NCBI GenBank assembly: GCA_963756495.1 | Contig: CAVWNS010000005.1 | Location: forward strand, 186,001 to 250,000 | DNA length: 64,000 nucleotides | Source of the DNA: DATFDN01 sp963756495 | GTDB taxonomy: Bacteria; Pseudomonadota; Alphaproteobacteria; Acetobacterales; Acetobacteraceae | Direction of reading: 5' to 3' | Shown: positions 15,568 through 24,144 of the stretch, piece after piece | Layout: each line of letters begins with the position of its first letter | Numbering within the stretch: position 1 is the first letter of the stretch | Position numbers and translations under genes: made by a program | Notes under the pieces: model-generated | Seen by the model: the letters and a program-made list of their open reading frames with translations, nothing else | Databases searched by the model: none | What the model was told of the DNA's origin: nothing

Positions 15568-16938
15568 TCAGTCGGCCACCCCGGACTGGAAAACCGGCCC
15601 CGCGGCGCTGGGGCTGACCGTCTCCAGCGGGCGTCCGGTGGTGCGCGGTCCAAATAATCCGTATGCGGCCGCGCAGAACAGGTAACAGGCGGCGACGAAC
15701 AGGAACACCGCGGCATAGCCGAGACCGCCGTATAGCGCGGCGACGATGAACGGCCCGGCGACGTTGGTTATCCGGCCGGCGCCGTATGTCAGCCCGATCC
15801 CGAGGGAGCGCACGTCGGTCGAGAACAGCTCCGAAGTGTAGATGTAGAGGCCGGTCGCGCCACCCTGGAGCGCGATGACGACCAGCGCGCCCAGCACCAT
15901 GACCAGCGCCGGCGTATCGGCGAAGCCGTACAGCAGCACGCAGACGGCCACCAGCACGCTGACGCCGGTGTTGTACCATTTGCGGTCGATGCGTTCCATG
16001 AGGTCGGCGGCGATCAGCGCGCCGATCGGATTGCAGATCGCGATCACGCTGGCATAGGTGAGCGACTTCGTTATCGAGAAGCCATGCTCGTAGAGCAAGG
16101 TCGGCGCCCAGGCCATGAAGCCATAGAAGCCGAGGGTGCTGGCGATGCTCATCGCGGTCATCAGGACGGTGCGCGGGAGATGCGGCTGACGCAGCACGGC
16201 GGCATACGACGCATTGGTCCGCACCGGGACGTCGGCGCGGGTGTCGGGAGCCGCCAGCGGGCCATGCTCGGCCGTAGCCACCTGTTCGAGCCGGGCGGCC
16301 AACCGCTCCGCCGCCGCCAGCCGCCCCTGCACGATCAGCCAGCGCGGCAATTCGATCATGCGCGTGGCCACGATCGCCGCGACCACCCCGAGCGCGCCCC
16401 AGACGAAGATCAGCCGCCAGCCCCAAGGCCATGCGGGGACCACGGCCCGGGCCACCCAGGCGGTTGCCGGAATGCCGATCAGCCCGACCGTCATCGTCAG
16501 GCCCATGTAGCGGCCGCGAATGCGCGCGGGAAAGAACTCGCCGATATAGGTGTTGGCGATCACCGTCATGGCGGACAGGCCGATCCCGGTGAGGAACCGC
16601 AGCCCCGCCAGCGAGAGGACATCCCAGGCGAACGCGTTCAGCAGCGAGAACAGCGAATAGATCAGCGTGGCCGTGATGAAGGCGCGCTTGCGGCCGATCC
16701 GGTTGGCCAGGGCACCGCCGGACATCGCGCCGATGAACATGCCGCCGAAGCTCGCCGACGTGATCAGCGCCACGGTGTGGACGTCGATATGCCACTCCTT
16801 GATGATCGCCGGCGCGGCATAGGCGAAGGTATTGAGGTCGCCAAGCTCGAAGAAATAGGCGAACGCCAGCGCGAGGAACGCGACGCGATGCACCGAGGTG
16901 ACAGGCAGCCGATCGAGCCTCGCGCCGATTCCGGGCAT
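15568..16938 (-). CDS. MFS transporter, sugar/acid porter type
   Basis: 456 residues with twelve predicted membrane helices. Signature loops are GGALANRIGRKRAF between helices 2 and 3 and IGEFFPARIRGRYMG / SELFSTDVRSLGIG, the P-E-x-x-P/D-x-R-x-x-G motifs of the sugar and aromatic-acid porter groups. ATG 16938 has AGGAGG upstream. Convergent with the PDZ fragment and divergent from the peptidase gene. Substrate unknown. Confidence 0.88.
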   Translation of the reverse strand: MPGIGARLDRLPVTSVHRVAFLALAFAYFFELGDLNTFAYAAPAIIKEWHIDVHTVALITSASFGGMFIGAMSGGALANRIGRKRAFITATLIYSLFSLLNAFAWDVLSLAGLRFLTGIGLSAMTVIANTYIGEFFPARIRGRYMGLTMTVGLIGIPATAWVARAVVPAWPWGWRLIFVWGALGVVAAIVATRMIELPRWLIVQGRLAAAERLAARLEQVATAEHGPLAAPDTRADVPVRTNASYAAVLRQPHLPRTVLMTAMSIASTLGFYGFMAWAPTLLYEHGFSITKSLTYASVIAICNPIGALIAADLMERIDRKWYNTGVSVLVAVCVLLYGFADTPALVMVLGALVVIALQGGATGLYIYTSELFSTDVRSLGIGLTYGAGRITNVAGPFIVAALYGGLGYAAVFLFVAACYLFCAAAYGLFGPRTTGRPLETVSPSAAGPVFQSGVAD

Positions 16939-17133
16939 TGGTTTCCTCCTGCCGGACCGCGCATCCCGTCCACGGGATGCGATTTCTTTCGCGTCCTTTG
17001 GAAACCCTATTCCGTCGATCTCCCCGGCTCAAGGCGTCGCGCGTCGCTGTGAGGTCGGTCACAGACCGACGCAGTGGCAAAGCGCTACGTCGGTCGGGGC
17101 GCGACCGCCCGGCATTGCGCAGAGGAGAACGGC

Positions 17134-18084
17134 ATGGCATCCGACCGACCGAACCAGATCATGGCGCGACAGCTCACCCTGGTGCCGACCAGCATCGAGG
17201 GCGTGCACGGCATCGCGCCCCCGCCCGCGGGATTCGATCCGCTCACCGCCGATACCGCCACCCTGCTCCGCTACGGCCTCCCGCCACGGCCCGACCCGAA
17301 GACGGCGCCCAAGGCGGCCGACATCTGGCAGCGCACGCTCGCCCGCAAGCTGCGCTTCGTGCAGCCCACGCTGCGCCCACGGCCGGAGAAGAAGGACGGG
17401 CCGCACCCGGTCGCCGGCAACGCGGCGCTCAGCAGCCCCAACTGGAGTGGTGGCGTGCTGTTCAACGGCGCTCCGTTCGACACCATCATCGGCTCGTGGA
17501 CCGTGCCCTCCGTGGCCCCGCCGGCAGCCGGCGACGGCGACTGGTGGTCGGTCGCCTGGATCGGGATCGACGGCTGGAACTCCAACGACGTGCTCCAGGC
17601 CGGCACGGGCCAGCACGTGAACCGCAGCAACGGCCGCGTCACCACCGAATATTTCGCCTGGTACGAGTGGTATCCGTACAACTGGACGGAGATCACCAGC
17701 CTGGCCGTGCATCCCGGCGACACGGTCTCGGTGCTCGTGCGCTATCTCGGGATCACCAACGGGGTCGGTCAGGGCACCGCCACGCTGTCCAACCTGAGCA
17801 CGGCGGTGTCCAGCACCGTCCACCTGACGGCGCCGTCCGGTACCACGCTGCAAGGCAATTGCGCCGAGTGGATCATGGAACGGCCGGGCATCAACGGGCA
17901 GCTTGCCAACTTGCCCGAATACGGTCACGTCGCCTTCAGCGACTGCGTCGCCTGCTCGGGCAACCAGAGTTTCGACGGAAACCAGGCACAGGTCACCAAC
18001 ATGTCGGAGGCCGGCGCCACGGTCTCGGTCGCGCGGCTCGAATCCGACTGGGGCTGCACGTTCCAGGGTTCCGCCGTGGCCTGA
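17134..18084 (+). CDS. Eqolisin-like glutamic peptidase (family G1)
   Basis: 316 residues. From residue about 100 the sequence follows the G1 fold: SPNWSGG, IIGSWTVPSV, WIGIDGW, LQAGT, WYEWYPYNW, HPGDTVSV and NCAEWIMERP. The catalytic Gln and Glu correspond to Q155 (LQAG) and E245 (AEWI). The family is best known as acid-active fungal endopeptidases; bacterial members are fewer. No Sec or Tat signal is evident after the chosen ATG (AGAGGAG upstream), which is odd for a usually secreted, acid-active enzyme; residues 1-95 may be a propeptide. It stands alone. Confidence 0.8.
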   Translation: MASDRPNQIMARQLTLVPTSIEGVHGIAPPPAGFDPLTADTATLLRYGLPPRPDPKTAPKAADIWQRTLARKLRFVQPTLRPRPEKKDGPHPVAGNAALSSPNWSGGVLFNGAPFDTIIGSWTVPSVAPPAAGDGDWWSVAWIGIDGWNSNDVLQAGTGQHVNRSNGRVTTEYFAWYEWYPYNWTEITSLAVHPGDTVSVLVRYLGITNGVGQGTATLSNLSTAVSSTVHLTAPSGTTLQGNCAEWIMERPGINGQLANLPEYGHVAFSDCVACSGNQSFDGNQAQVTNMSEAGATVSVARLESDWGCTFQGSAVA

Positions 18085-18319
18085 TGGCGATGCGCCGCTG
18101 ACCTGGCTGGGCCAGGGCAGGGTGGTTGATTTCGAGCGCGCATGGACCATTACGACAGCATGGTCTCTGCGCGCTCGACAGATTATGTCCGACGGATGAT
18201 GAGCGTGTCGACCACGCCGGACCTTGCGGCCTTGGTGGCCGGCCAGCCCAGGTCCGGGCGATGCAGGAACCCGGGCGCGGCGGCGCACGGGGGAAACGGG
18301 CGACTTCGGACGCTTGCCC

Positions 18320-21300
18320 ATGCCGCCGCCTATGGACGCTGAGGCCGCGCGGGGCAGCCCCGACTTCCTCGCCGGCGGCGGCCGGATGGGCGCGCTCATG
18401 CGCCGCTTGGACTGGCATGCCACACCGGTCGGCCCGCCCGAGACCTGGCCGCAGGCCCTCAAGACCAGCGTCCGCCTCATGCTCACCTCGCAGCACCCGA
18501 TGTTCATCTGGTGGGGCGAGGCGCTCACCTGCTTCTACAACGACGCCTACAGCGCCCTGATCGGACCGGATCGTCACCCGTCGGCCCTCGGCCGCCCGGG
18601 ACGCGAGGTGTGGGCGGAGATCTGGGACGTCATCGGTCCGCAGATCGACTTCGTCATGGCGGGCCATGGCGCCACGTGGCACGAGCGGCAGCTCATCCCG
18701 ATCACGCGCGGCACCGCGCTTCAAGACGTGTGGTGGACCTACGGCTACTCGCCGATCGACGACGATGGCGCGGCGACCGGCGTCGGCGGCGTGCTGGTCA
18801 TCTGCCGCGACGTGACCGCCGAGGTGCGGGCGGAGCAGGCGCGCGCCCAAGAGGCCGAGCAGCTCCGACAGTTCTTCGAGCAGGCGCCCGGCTTCATGGC
18901 CCTGCTGCGCGGGCCCGCGCACGTCTTCGAGTTGGTGAACGCCGCGTATCTGCGGCTGGTCGGCCGGGACGTGGTGGGCAAGCCGGTGCGCGAGGCGGTG
19001 CCGGAGGTCGAGGGACAGGGGTTCTTCGAGAAGCTGGACCGGGTGTACGCCACCGGCGAGGCCTTCACCGCGCAGCGCGCGCCGATCACCTTCGCCTGCG
19101 GTCCGGACGGCGCCCTCGAACAACGGTTCGTGGATTTCGTCTACCAGCCGGTCCGCGACGCGGGTGGCGCGGTCACCGGCATCTTCGTCGAGGGCAGCGA
19201 CGTCACCCGGGCGAAGCTGGCGGAAGACGAGCTGCGCGCCAACGAAGCGCGACAGGCACTTCTGCTCCGCCTGGTGCGGGGGCAGCGCGAGACCGGCGAC
19301 CCCGAAGCCATGATGCGGGCCGCCGCGGAGGCCGTCGGGCGCCACCTTCACGCCAACCGGGTCGGCTTCTTCGAAATGCGGGACGCCGATACGCTGGGCC
19401 TCACGGTCGGCTGGACGGACGGCGGCCTCGATCTTCTCGCCGGCACCTTTCCCGCCGTCGGGATCGGCACCGCCTATCTCGCGGCGGTGCGGAACGGCGC
19501 GGTGCTCGGCATCGCCGACGTCATGCAGGATCCTCTCACGTCGGATTCGAGGTTTGCCGGGATCGGAGCACGCGCGATCATCGGCGTGCCGATCATCCAC
19601 AACGGGCGCTGGCACGCCGGGATGTATGTCAACCATGCCGCGGTCCGCCACTGGACGGAGGAGGAGATCGCGCTCGTCCGCGATGTCGCCGGACAGACCT
19701 GGGACGCGGTGGAGCGAGCACGGGCTGTCCACGCTCTCCGCGAGCTGAACGCCACCCTGGAACAGCGCGTCGAGGAGCGCACGGCCGAGCGCGACCGCGT
19801 CTGGCGGAACTCCCGCGACCTGCTCCTGGTCGTGGGTGCCGATGGCATCTTCCGCGCCGTCAATCCCGCCTGGACGGCGATCCTCGGCCACGATCCGGCG
19901 GAGGTCGTCGGCCGCAGCTTCCTGGAATTCGTTTGGCCCGACGATGCCGCGCTGACCCAGAACGGCCTCCATAGCGCCGTCTCGACGAATAACCTGACCA
20001 ACTTTGAAAACCGCTACCGCCACAAGGACGGCACGCCGCGCTGGATTTCGTGGCACACCTCGGTCGAAGGCGATCTCGTCTATGCCTATGGCCGCCACAT
20101 CACGGCCGAGAAGGAGCAGGAAGAGGCGCTTCGTCGCGCCGAGGAGGAGCTCCGGCAGGCGCAGAAGATGGAGGCGGTGGGCCAGCTCACCGGCGGCATC
20201 GCGCACGACTTCAACAACCTGCTCGCCGGCATCAGCGGCGCGCTAGAATTGCTCCAGCGCCGGCTGGAGGAAGGCCGCATCGCCGACCTGCGTCGCTACG
20301 CCGACATCGCCGCCGTCGCGGCCACGCGCGCGGCTGCGCTGACCCAGCGTCTGCTCGCCTTCGCCCGGCGCCAGCCGCTCGACCCGCGCCCGACGGACGC
20401 CAACCGGCTGCTCGCCTCCATGCAGGAGCTGCTGCGCCGCACCCTTGGGCCGGGGATCGAGCTGGAGATGATGCTGGCCGGGGGGCTCTGGCCGGCGCTC
20501 TGCGACCCCAACCAGCTCGAGAACGCGGTCCTCAACCTGGCGATCAATGGCCGCGATGCCATGCCCGAGGGCGGCCGGCTGATTGTCGAAACCGCCAATG
20601 CGCACCTGGACGACGCCTACGCCCGTGCCGAGGGCGGCGAAGTGCGGCCCGGCCAGTACGTTGCGGTCAGTGTGACCGACACCGGCATCGGCATGCCGCC
20701 CGAGGTCGTGGCGCGGGTGTTCGAGCCGTTCTTCACCACCAAGCCGACCGGCCAGGGCACCGGCCTTGGCCTGTCAATGCTCTACGGCTTCGTCAAGCAG
20801 TCCGGCGGCCATGTGCGGGTCTCCAGCGCGCCGGACCGGGGCACGACGATGCGGCTCTACCTGCCGCGCCACCGGGGCGGGATCGCGGCGGAGGACGACG
20901 GAGCGATAACGGCGCTGGCCGAGGCCGGTGCCGGGCCGACGGTCGGGACCGTGCTGCTGGTGGAGGACGAGGCGGCGATCCGTGCCCTGGCCGCCGAAGC
21001 GCTGGCTGAACGCGGCTGCCGCGTGCTGGAGGCGGTGGACGGACCCGCCGGGCTGCGCATCCTGGAGGGCGGCGTGCGCATCGACCTGCTGGTGACCGAT
21101 GTCGGTCTGCCCGGCAGCCTGAACGGGCGCCAGCTGGCCGACGCGGCGCGCGTGCGCCGGCCAGGGCTGGCAGTGCTGTTCATCACCGGCTACGCCCACA
21201 ACGCCGCCCTCGGCAACGGCGCGGCGCTGGCACCGGGGATGGAGATGATGACCAAGCCCTTCGCGCTCGACGCCCTCGCGACCAAGGTCCTCGGCATGAT

Positions 21301-21328
21301 CGAGAAAAACCCTGGCGACTGTCGTTGA
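18320..21328 (+). CDS. Hybrid sensor histidine kinase with PAS, GAF and receiver domains
   Basis: About 1002 residues. Order: N-terminal PAS-like region (HPMFIWWGEALTCFYNDAY), second PAS (FFEQAPGFMALLRGP), GAF near 330-480 (ARAIIGVPIIHNGRWHAGM), third PAS, short coiled coil, HisKA with phospho-accepting H629 (GGIAHDFNNLL), HATPase (NLAINGRDAMPEGG, DTGIGMPPEV, GTGLGLSM) and a receiver with D927 (TDVGLPG). No membrane helix is seen, so it is a soluble sensor. ATG 18320 is chosen because the conserved region begins directly after it. No cognate response regulator is adjacent. Confidence 0.9.
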   Translation: MPPPMDAEAARGSPDFLAGGGRMGALMRRLDWHATPVGPPETWPQALKTSVRLMLTSQHPMFIWWGEALTCFYNDAYSALIGPDRHPSALGRPGREVWAEIWDVIGPQIDFVMAGHGATWHERQLIPITRGTALQDVWWTYGYSPIDDDGAATGVGGVLVICRDVTAEVRAEQARAQEAEQLRQFFEQAPGFMALLRGPAHVFELVNAAYLRLVGRDVVGKPVREAVPEVEGQGFFEKLDRVYATGEAFTAQRAPITFACGPDGALEQRFVDFVYQPVRDAGGAVTGIFVEGSDVTRAKLAEDELRANEARQALLLRLVRGQRETGDPEAMMRAAAEAVGRHLHANRVGFFEMRDADTLGLTVGWTDGGLDLLAGTFPAVGIGTAYLAAVRNGAVLGIADVMQDPLTSDSRFAGIGARAIIGVPIIHNGRWHAGMYVNHAAVRHWTEEEIALVRDVAGQTWDAVERARAVHALRELNATLEQRVEERTAERDRVWRNSRDLLLVVGADGIFRAVNPAWTAILGHDPAEVVGRSFLEFVWPDDAALTQNGLHSAVSTNNLTNFENRYRHKDGTPRWISWHTSVEGDLVYAYGRHITAEKEQEEALRRAEEELRQAQKMEAVGQLTGGIAHDFNNLLAGISGALELLQRRLEEGRIADLRRYADIAAVAATRAAALTQRLLAFARRQPLDPRPTDANRLLASMQELLRRTLGPGIELEMMLAGGLWPALCDPNQLENAVLNLAINGRDAMPEGGRLIVETANAHLDDAYARAEGGEVRPGQYVAVSVTDTGIGMPPEVVARVFEPFFTTKPTGQGTGLGLSMLYGFVKQSGGHVRVSSAPDRGTTMRLYLPRHRGGIAAEDDGAITALAEAGAGPTVGTVLLVEDEAAIRALAAEALAERGCRVLEAVDGPAGLRILEGGVRIDLLVTDVGLPGSLNGRQLADAARVRRPGLAVLFITGYAHNAALGNGAALAPGMEMMTKPFALDALATKVLGMIEKNPGDCR

Positions 21329-21396
21329 CCGGCGCGTCTTGGTAGGGGCACGTAGGGACAGCGATATCAACCGCCCTCATTCCTCACTTGTTTCCG

Positions 21397-21486
21397 CTCA
21401 TTCCCGCGGAAGCGGAAACCCCGGGGAATGGAACGGAACGCGGTGTGCGCGAGCCTGGGTGCCCGCCTTCGCGGGCATGATGGCGT
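21397..21486. repeat. REP-like bipartite inverted repeat, copy 2
   Basis: Related to 2192-2278 along its whole length: left arm tcattcccgcggaagcgga, spacer with ggaacggaacgcggtgtgcg against ggagcggaactcggtgcgca in copy 1, right arm gcccgccttcgcgggcatga. The left arm has lost one stem base pair. It lies in the 271-base gap between the histidine kinase and the broken DUF3291-like gene. Confidence 0.78.
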
Positions 21487-21599
21487 GAGGGCAATTGGCA
21501 CGACGCAGTCGCGACAGATTGGATCGAGCCCTACTCCGACCGCGTCCGCCGGTGGTGTCTCAGATTGAACGCCGTCGCCAGCCGCTTAGGTTCGGGAGC

Positions 21600-22036
21600 A
21601 TGTCCTTCATAAGCGTAACACGTCTCAGGATACGGTCGGTCCGCTTCCTCCCATCCTTTGCGCTGCATTTTCTCCGCACACGCCGGCAGGTCAAAGAAGC
21701 ACTGGGATTCCAAGGCGGATCGCTCCTAGCCGATCGAGCTTGGACGTTCTGGACCATGACAGCCTGGGACAATCAAACAAGCATGCGACGGTATATGACG
21801 GCCGGGATCATCGAGCGGCGATGCCTCGCCTTCTTGATTGGTGTGACGAGGCATCCGTGGTGCATTGGGAGCAGCCGGAAGACACGCTGCCGTCCTGGCC
21901 TGAAGCTGACAGGCGCATGCGCGAGAGCGGACGTGCTTCCAAAGTGCGAAATCAAAGCCCAGACCACGCCACCTTGAGTTATCAGACGCCCCGCGTCATG
22001 ACGGCAGGGCCGATCCGACCGACGAGGCTCAACTGA
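21600..22036 (+). pseudogene. DUF3291-like (ABM-superfamily) protein, one frameshift
   Basis: ATG 21600 begins MSFISVTRLRIRSVRFLPSF, followed by WTFWTMTAWDNQTSMRRYM in the same frame. Near 21803 the homologous sequence continues in a different frame as HRAAMPRLLDWCDEASVVHW, then SWPEADRRM and SKVRNQSPDHATL, to TGA 22034-22036. The joined product of about 145 residues resembles DUF3291/antibiotic-biosynthesis-monooxygenase-like small proteins. A single-base indel explains everything. Function unknown. Confidence 0.6.
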
Positions 22037-22058
22037 CAATCTCAGTAAGCTGAGAACA

Positions 22059-23291
22059 CTACCCCGTCCGCCCGGCCAGCATCGGCAGCAGCAACGCCGC
22101 CAGCCCGACATTCGCCACGGCGGCCCAGAACAGTGCCGCTTCCAGCCCCGCCGCCCCCGCGTGGTTCAAGATGATCGCGCCGAGCGCGGGCGCGGCGGAT
22201 TGGGCGATCAGGATCGGAAACGCCAGCCGGCCCATCAGCACGGCGTAGCCCTCGGCGCCGAACAGCGCGAGCGGCAGCGTCCCGCGCAGGATCGAGCGCA
22301 GCCCCGTGCCGGCGCCGTACAATACCACGCCGAGCGCGACCAGCCCCGGGCGGCCGGTCAGCAGGCCGATCCCGGCGGCGACCAGGACGGTGGAGGCCAG
22401 CATCTCCCAGGCCGGCGCCACCAGCCGCGCGGCGCACAGGTCGATCAGCCTTGCCCCGACCTGGCTCGGCCCCAGCGTCGCCCCCAGCGCCACCGCCGTC
22501 GGCGCCGGCACCCCAAGGCCGCCGAGCAAGGTCAGCAGGTTGACCGAGACCGCCGACCAGATGATCGAGGCGACGGTGAGCACCACCGCGACGATCACGA
22601 ACAGGGCGCGGCCGGAGCGTGCCGACCCCGCGCCGGTGATGGGCGCCGGCCGCGCCGCCGGTCCGGCCCGGCGCGCCTCGCGCGGCAGGACGAACCAGTA
22701 GAGCGGCAGCGCCACCAGCAGGTTCAGCGCGGCATACGCGACGCAGGTGGCGCGCCAGCCGCCGATGTGCAGCACCCACGCGCTGAACGGCCAGCACAGC
22801 GTGCTGGCGAATCCGGCGATCAGGGTCAGCGTGGTGATCGCCGTGCGCGCCTCCGCCCCGTAGAGCCGCCCGAGCGCGGCGAAGGCCGGGTCGTAGAGCC
22901 CGGCGCCCATGCCGAGCCCGAGCACGATCCAGGCGAGCATGTACACGCCCGGCCCCGGTGCGGCCGCCAGCAGCAGCAGGCCGGCCGCGAGCACGACCGA
23001 ACCGCCGGCCAGGACGGGGCGCCCGCCGTGCCGCTCGACCAGCACGCCGACGCGCGGCGAGACCAGCCCCGAGACCAACATGCCGGCCGAGAGCCCGCCC
23101 ACCACCCAGGACAGCGACCAGCCCGTGGCGCGCGCGATCGGCGCGGCGAGGACGCCGGGCAGATAAAACGTCCCGCCCCAGGCCACGATCTGACCGAGCC
23201 CCAGCGCGCCGAGGATCACCGGCCGCCCGGCCGCTTGCGGTTGCGACCCGGCGGCGTTGTCATGCCCGGACACAGGAGCCCTCTCGTCCAT
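22059..23291 (-). CDS. MFS transporter, YbfB/oxalate-formate antiporter-like
   Basis: 410 residues, twelve hydrophobic helices. The first half has GQIVAWGGTFYLPGVLAAP and the loop SPRVGVLVERHGGRPVL; the second starts after a basic loop near residue 215. Substrate unknown. Its ATG shares two bases with the ATG of the divergent methyltransferase gene, so either one start is further downstream (GTG at 23273 is a candidate here) or the transcripts are nearly leaderless. Confidence 0.82.
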   Translation of the reverse strand: MDERAPVSGHDNAAGSQPQAAGRPVILGALGLGQIVAWGGTFYLPGVLAAPIARATGWSLSWVVGGLSAGMLVSGLVSPRVGVLVERHGGRPVLAGGSVVLAAGLLLLAAAPGPGVYMLAWIVLGLGMGAGLYDPAFAALGRLYGAEARTAITTLTLIAGFASTLCWPFSAWVLHIGGWRATCVAYAALNLLVALPLYWFVLPREARRAGPAARPAPITGAGSARSGRALFVIVAVVLTVASIIWSAVSVNLLTLLGGLGVPAPTAVALGATLGPSQVGARLIDLCAARLVAPAWEMLASTVLVAAGIGLLTGRPGLVALGVVLYGAGTGLRSILRGTLPLALFGAEGYAVLMGRLAFPILIAQSAAPALGAIILNHAGAAGLEAALFWAAVANVGLAALLLPMLAGRTG

Positions 23292-24045
23292 GACGCAGAA
23301 TATCTACGACAACCCGGCGTTCTTCGAGGGCTACAGCCGCTTGCCCCGCTCGATCCACGGGCTGGACGGTGCCGCCGAATGGCCCGCGTTGCGCGCTCTG
23401 CTCCCGACGATGCGCGGCCTCCGCGTCGTGGATCTCGGATGCGGGTACGGCTGGTTCTGCCGCTGGGCGCACGGGCAGGGAGCGACGCGGGTCCTCGGGA
23501 TCGACGTGTCGGAGAAGATGCTCGCGCGCGCCAAGGCCACCACCATCGGACCCGCGATCACCTACGCCAGGGCGGACATGGAACGGCTCGACCTGCCCCC
23601 GGCCTCGGCCGACCTCGTCTACAGTTCGCTCGCGCTGCATTACGTCGAGAATCTGCAAGGGCTGCTGGCGAGCGTGCATCGCGCCCTCGCTCCCGGCGGC
23701 GATCTGGTGTTCTCGGTGGAGCACCCGATCTTCACGGCGCCCACGCGTCCGGGCTGGCAGGTGGATGCGGGCGGCCACAAGACCTGGCCCGTCGATGGCT
23801 ACGCGATCGAGGGTCCGCGAACGACCGATTGGCTGGCCAACGGCGTGATCAAGCAGCACCGGACACTCGGAACCACCCTCAACCTGCTGATCCGATGCGG
23901 GTTCGCTCTAACCCATGTCGAGGAATGGGGTCCGACCGACGAGCAGATCACCGCTCGACCGATCCTCGCCGACGAGCGCCAGCGCCCGCCCTTTCTGCTA
24001 ATCGCCGCCCGGCGGCCGGGCCGCTGCATGGGCAGCGGCACGTGA
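23290..24045 (+). CDS. Class I SAM-dependent methyltransferase
   Basis: 251 residues of the Methyltransf_11 type. Motif I is VVDLGCGYGWFCRW, the acidic end of strand 2 is GIDVSEKML, and ARADMERLDLP and LVYSSLALHYVENL follow. The N-terminus (IYDNPAFFEGYSRL) is typical of small-molecule methyltransferases. The substrate is not predictable. ATG 23290 is chosen on homology, although a TTG 33 bases upstream is in frame. Divergent from the MFS gene with overlapping start codons. Confidence 0.85.
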   Translation: MTQNIYDNPAFFEGYSRLPRSIHGLDGAAEWPALRALLPTMRGLRVVDLGCGYGWFCRWAHGQGATRVLGIDVSEKMLARAKATTIGPAITYARADMERLDLPPASADLVYSSLALHYVENLQGLLASVHRALAPGGDLVFSVEHPIFTAPTRPGWQVDAGGHKTWPVDGYAIEGPRTTDWLANGVIKQHRTLGTTLNLLIRCGFALTHVEEWGPTDEQITARPILADERQRPPFLLIAARRPGRCMGSGT

Positions 24046-24144
24046 AAACATCGTGACCACGGCGCGATCCCCCTTCTGCCGCCGGCTGCACCGCGCTCAA
24101 GATGGGTCCAGGGAGGATCGTTCGACCTTAGAAAGGATCGACCG

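Noticed and set aside
22161..24056. 631-codon plus-strand frame over the MFS gene
   Set aside because: Antisense shadow of the MFS carrier, with low-complexity Arg/Gln/Pro composition.
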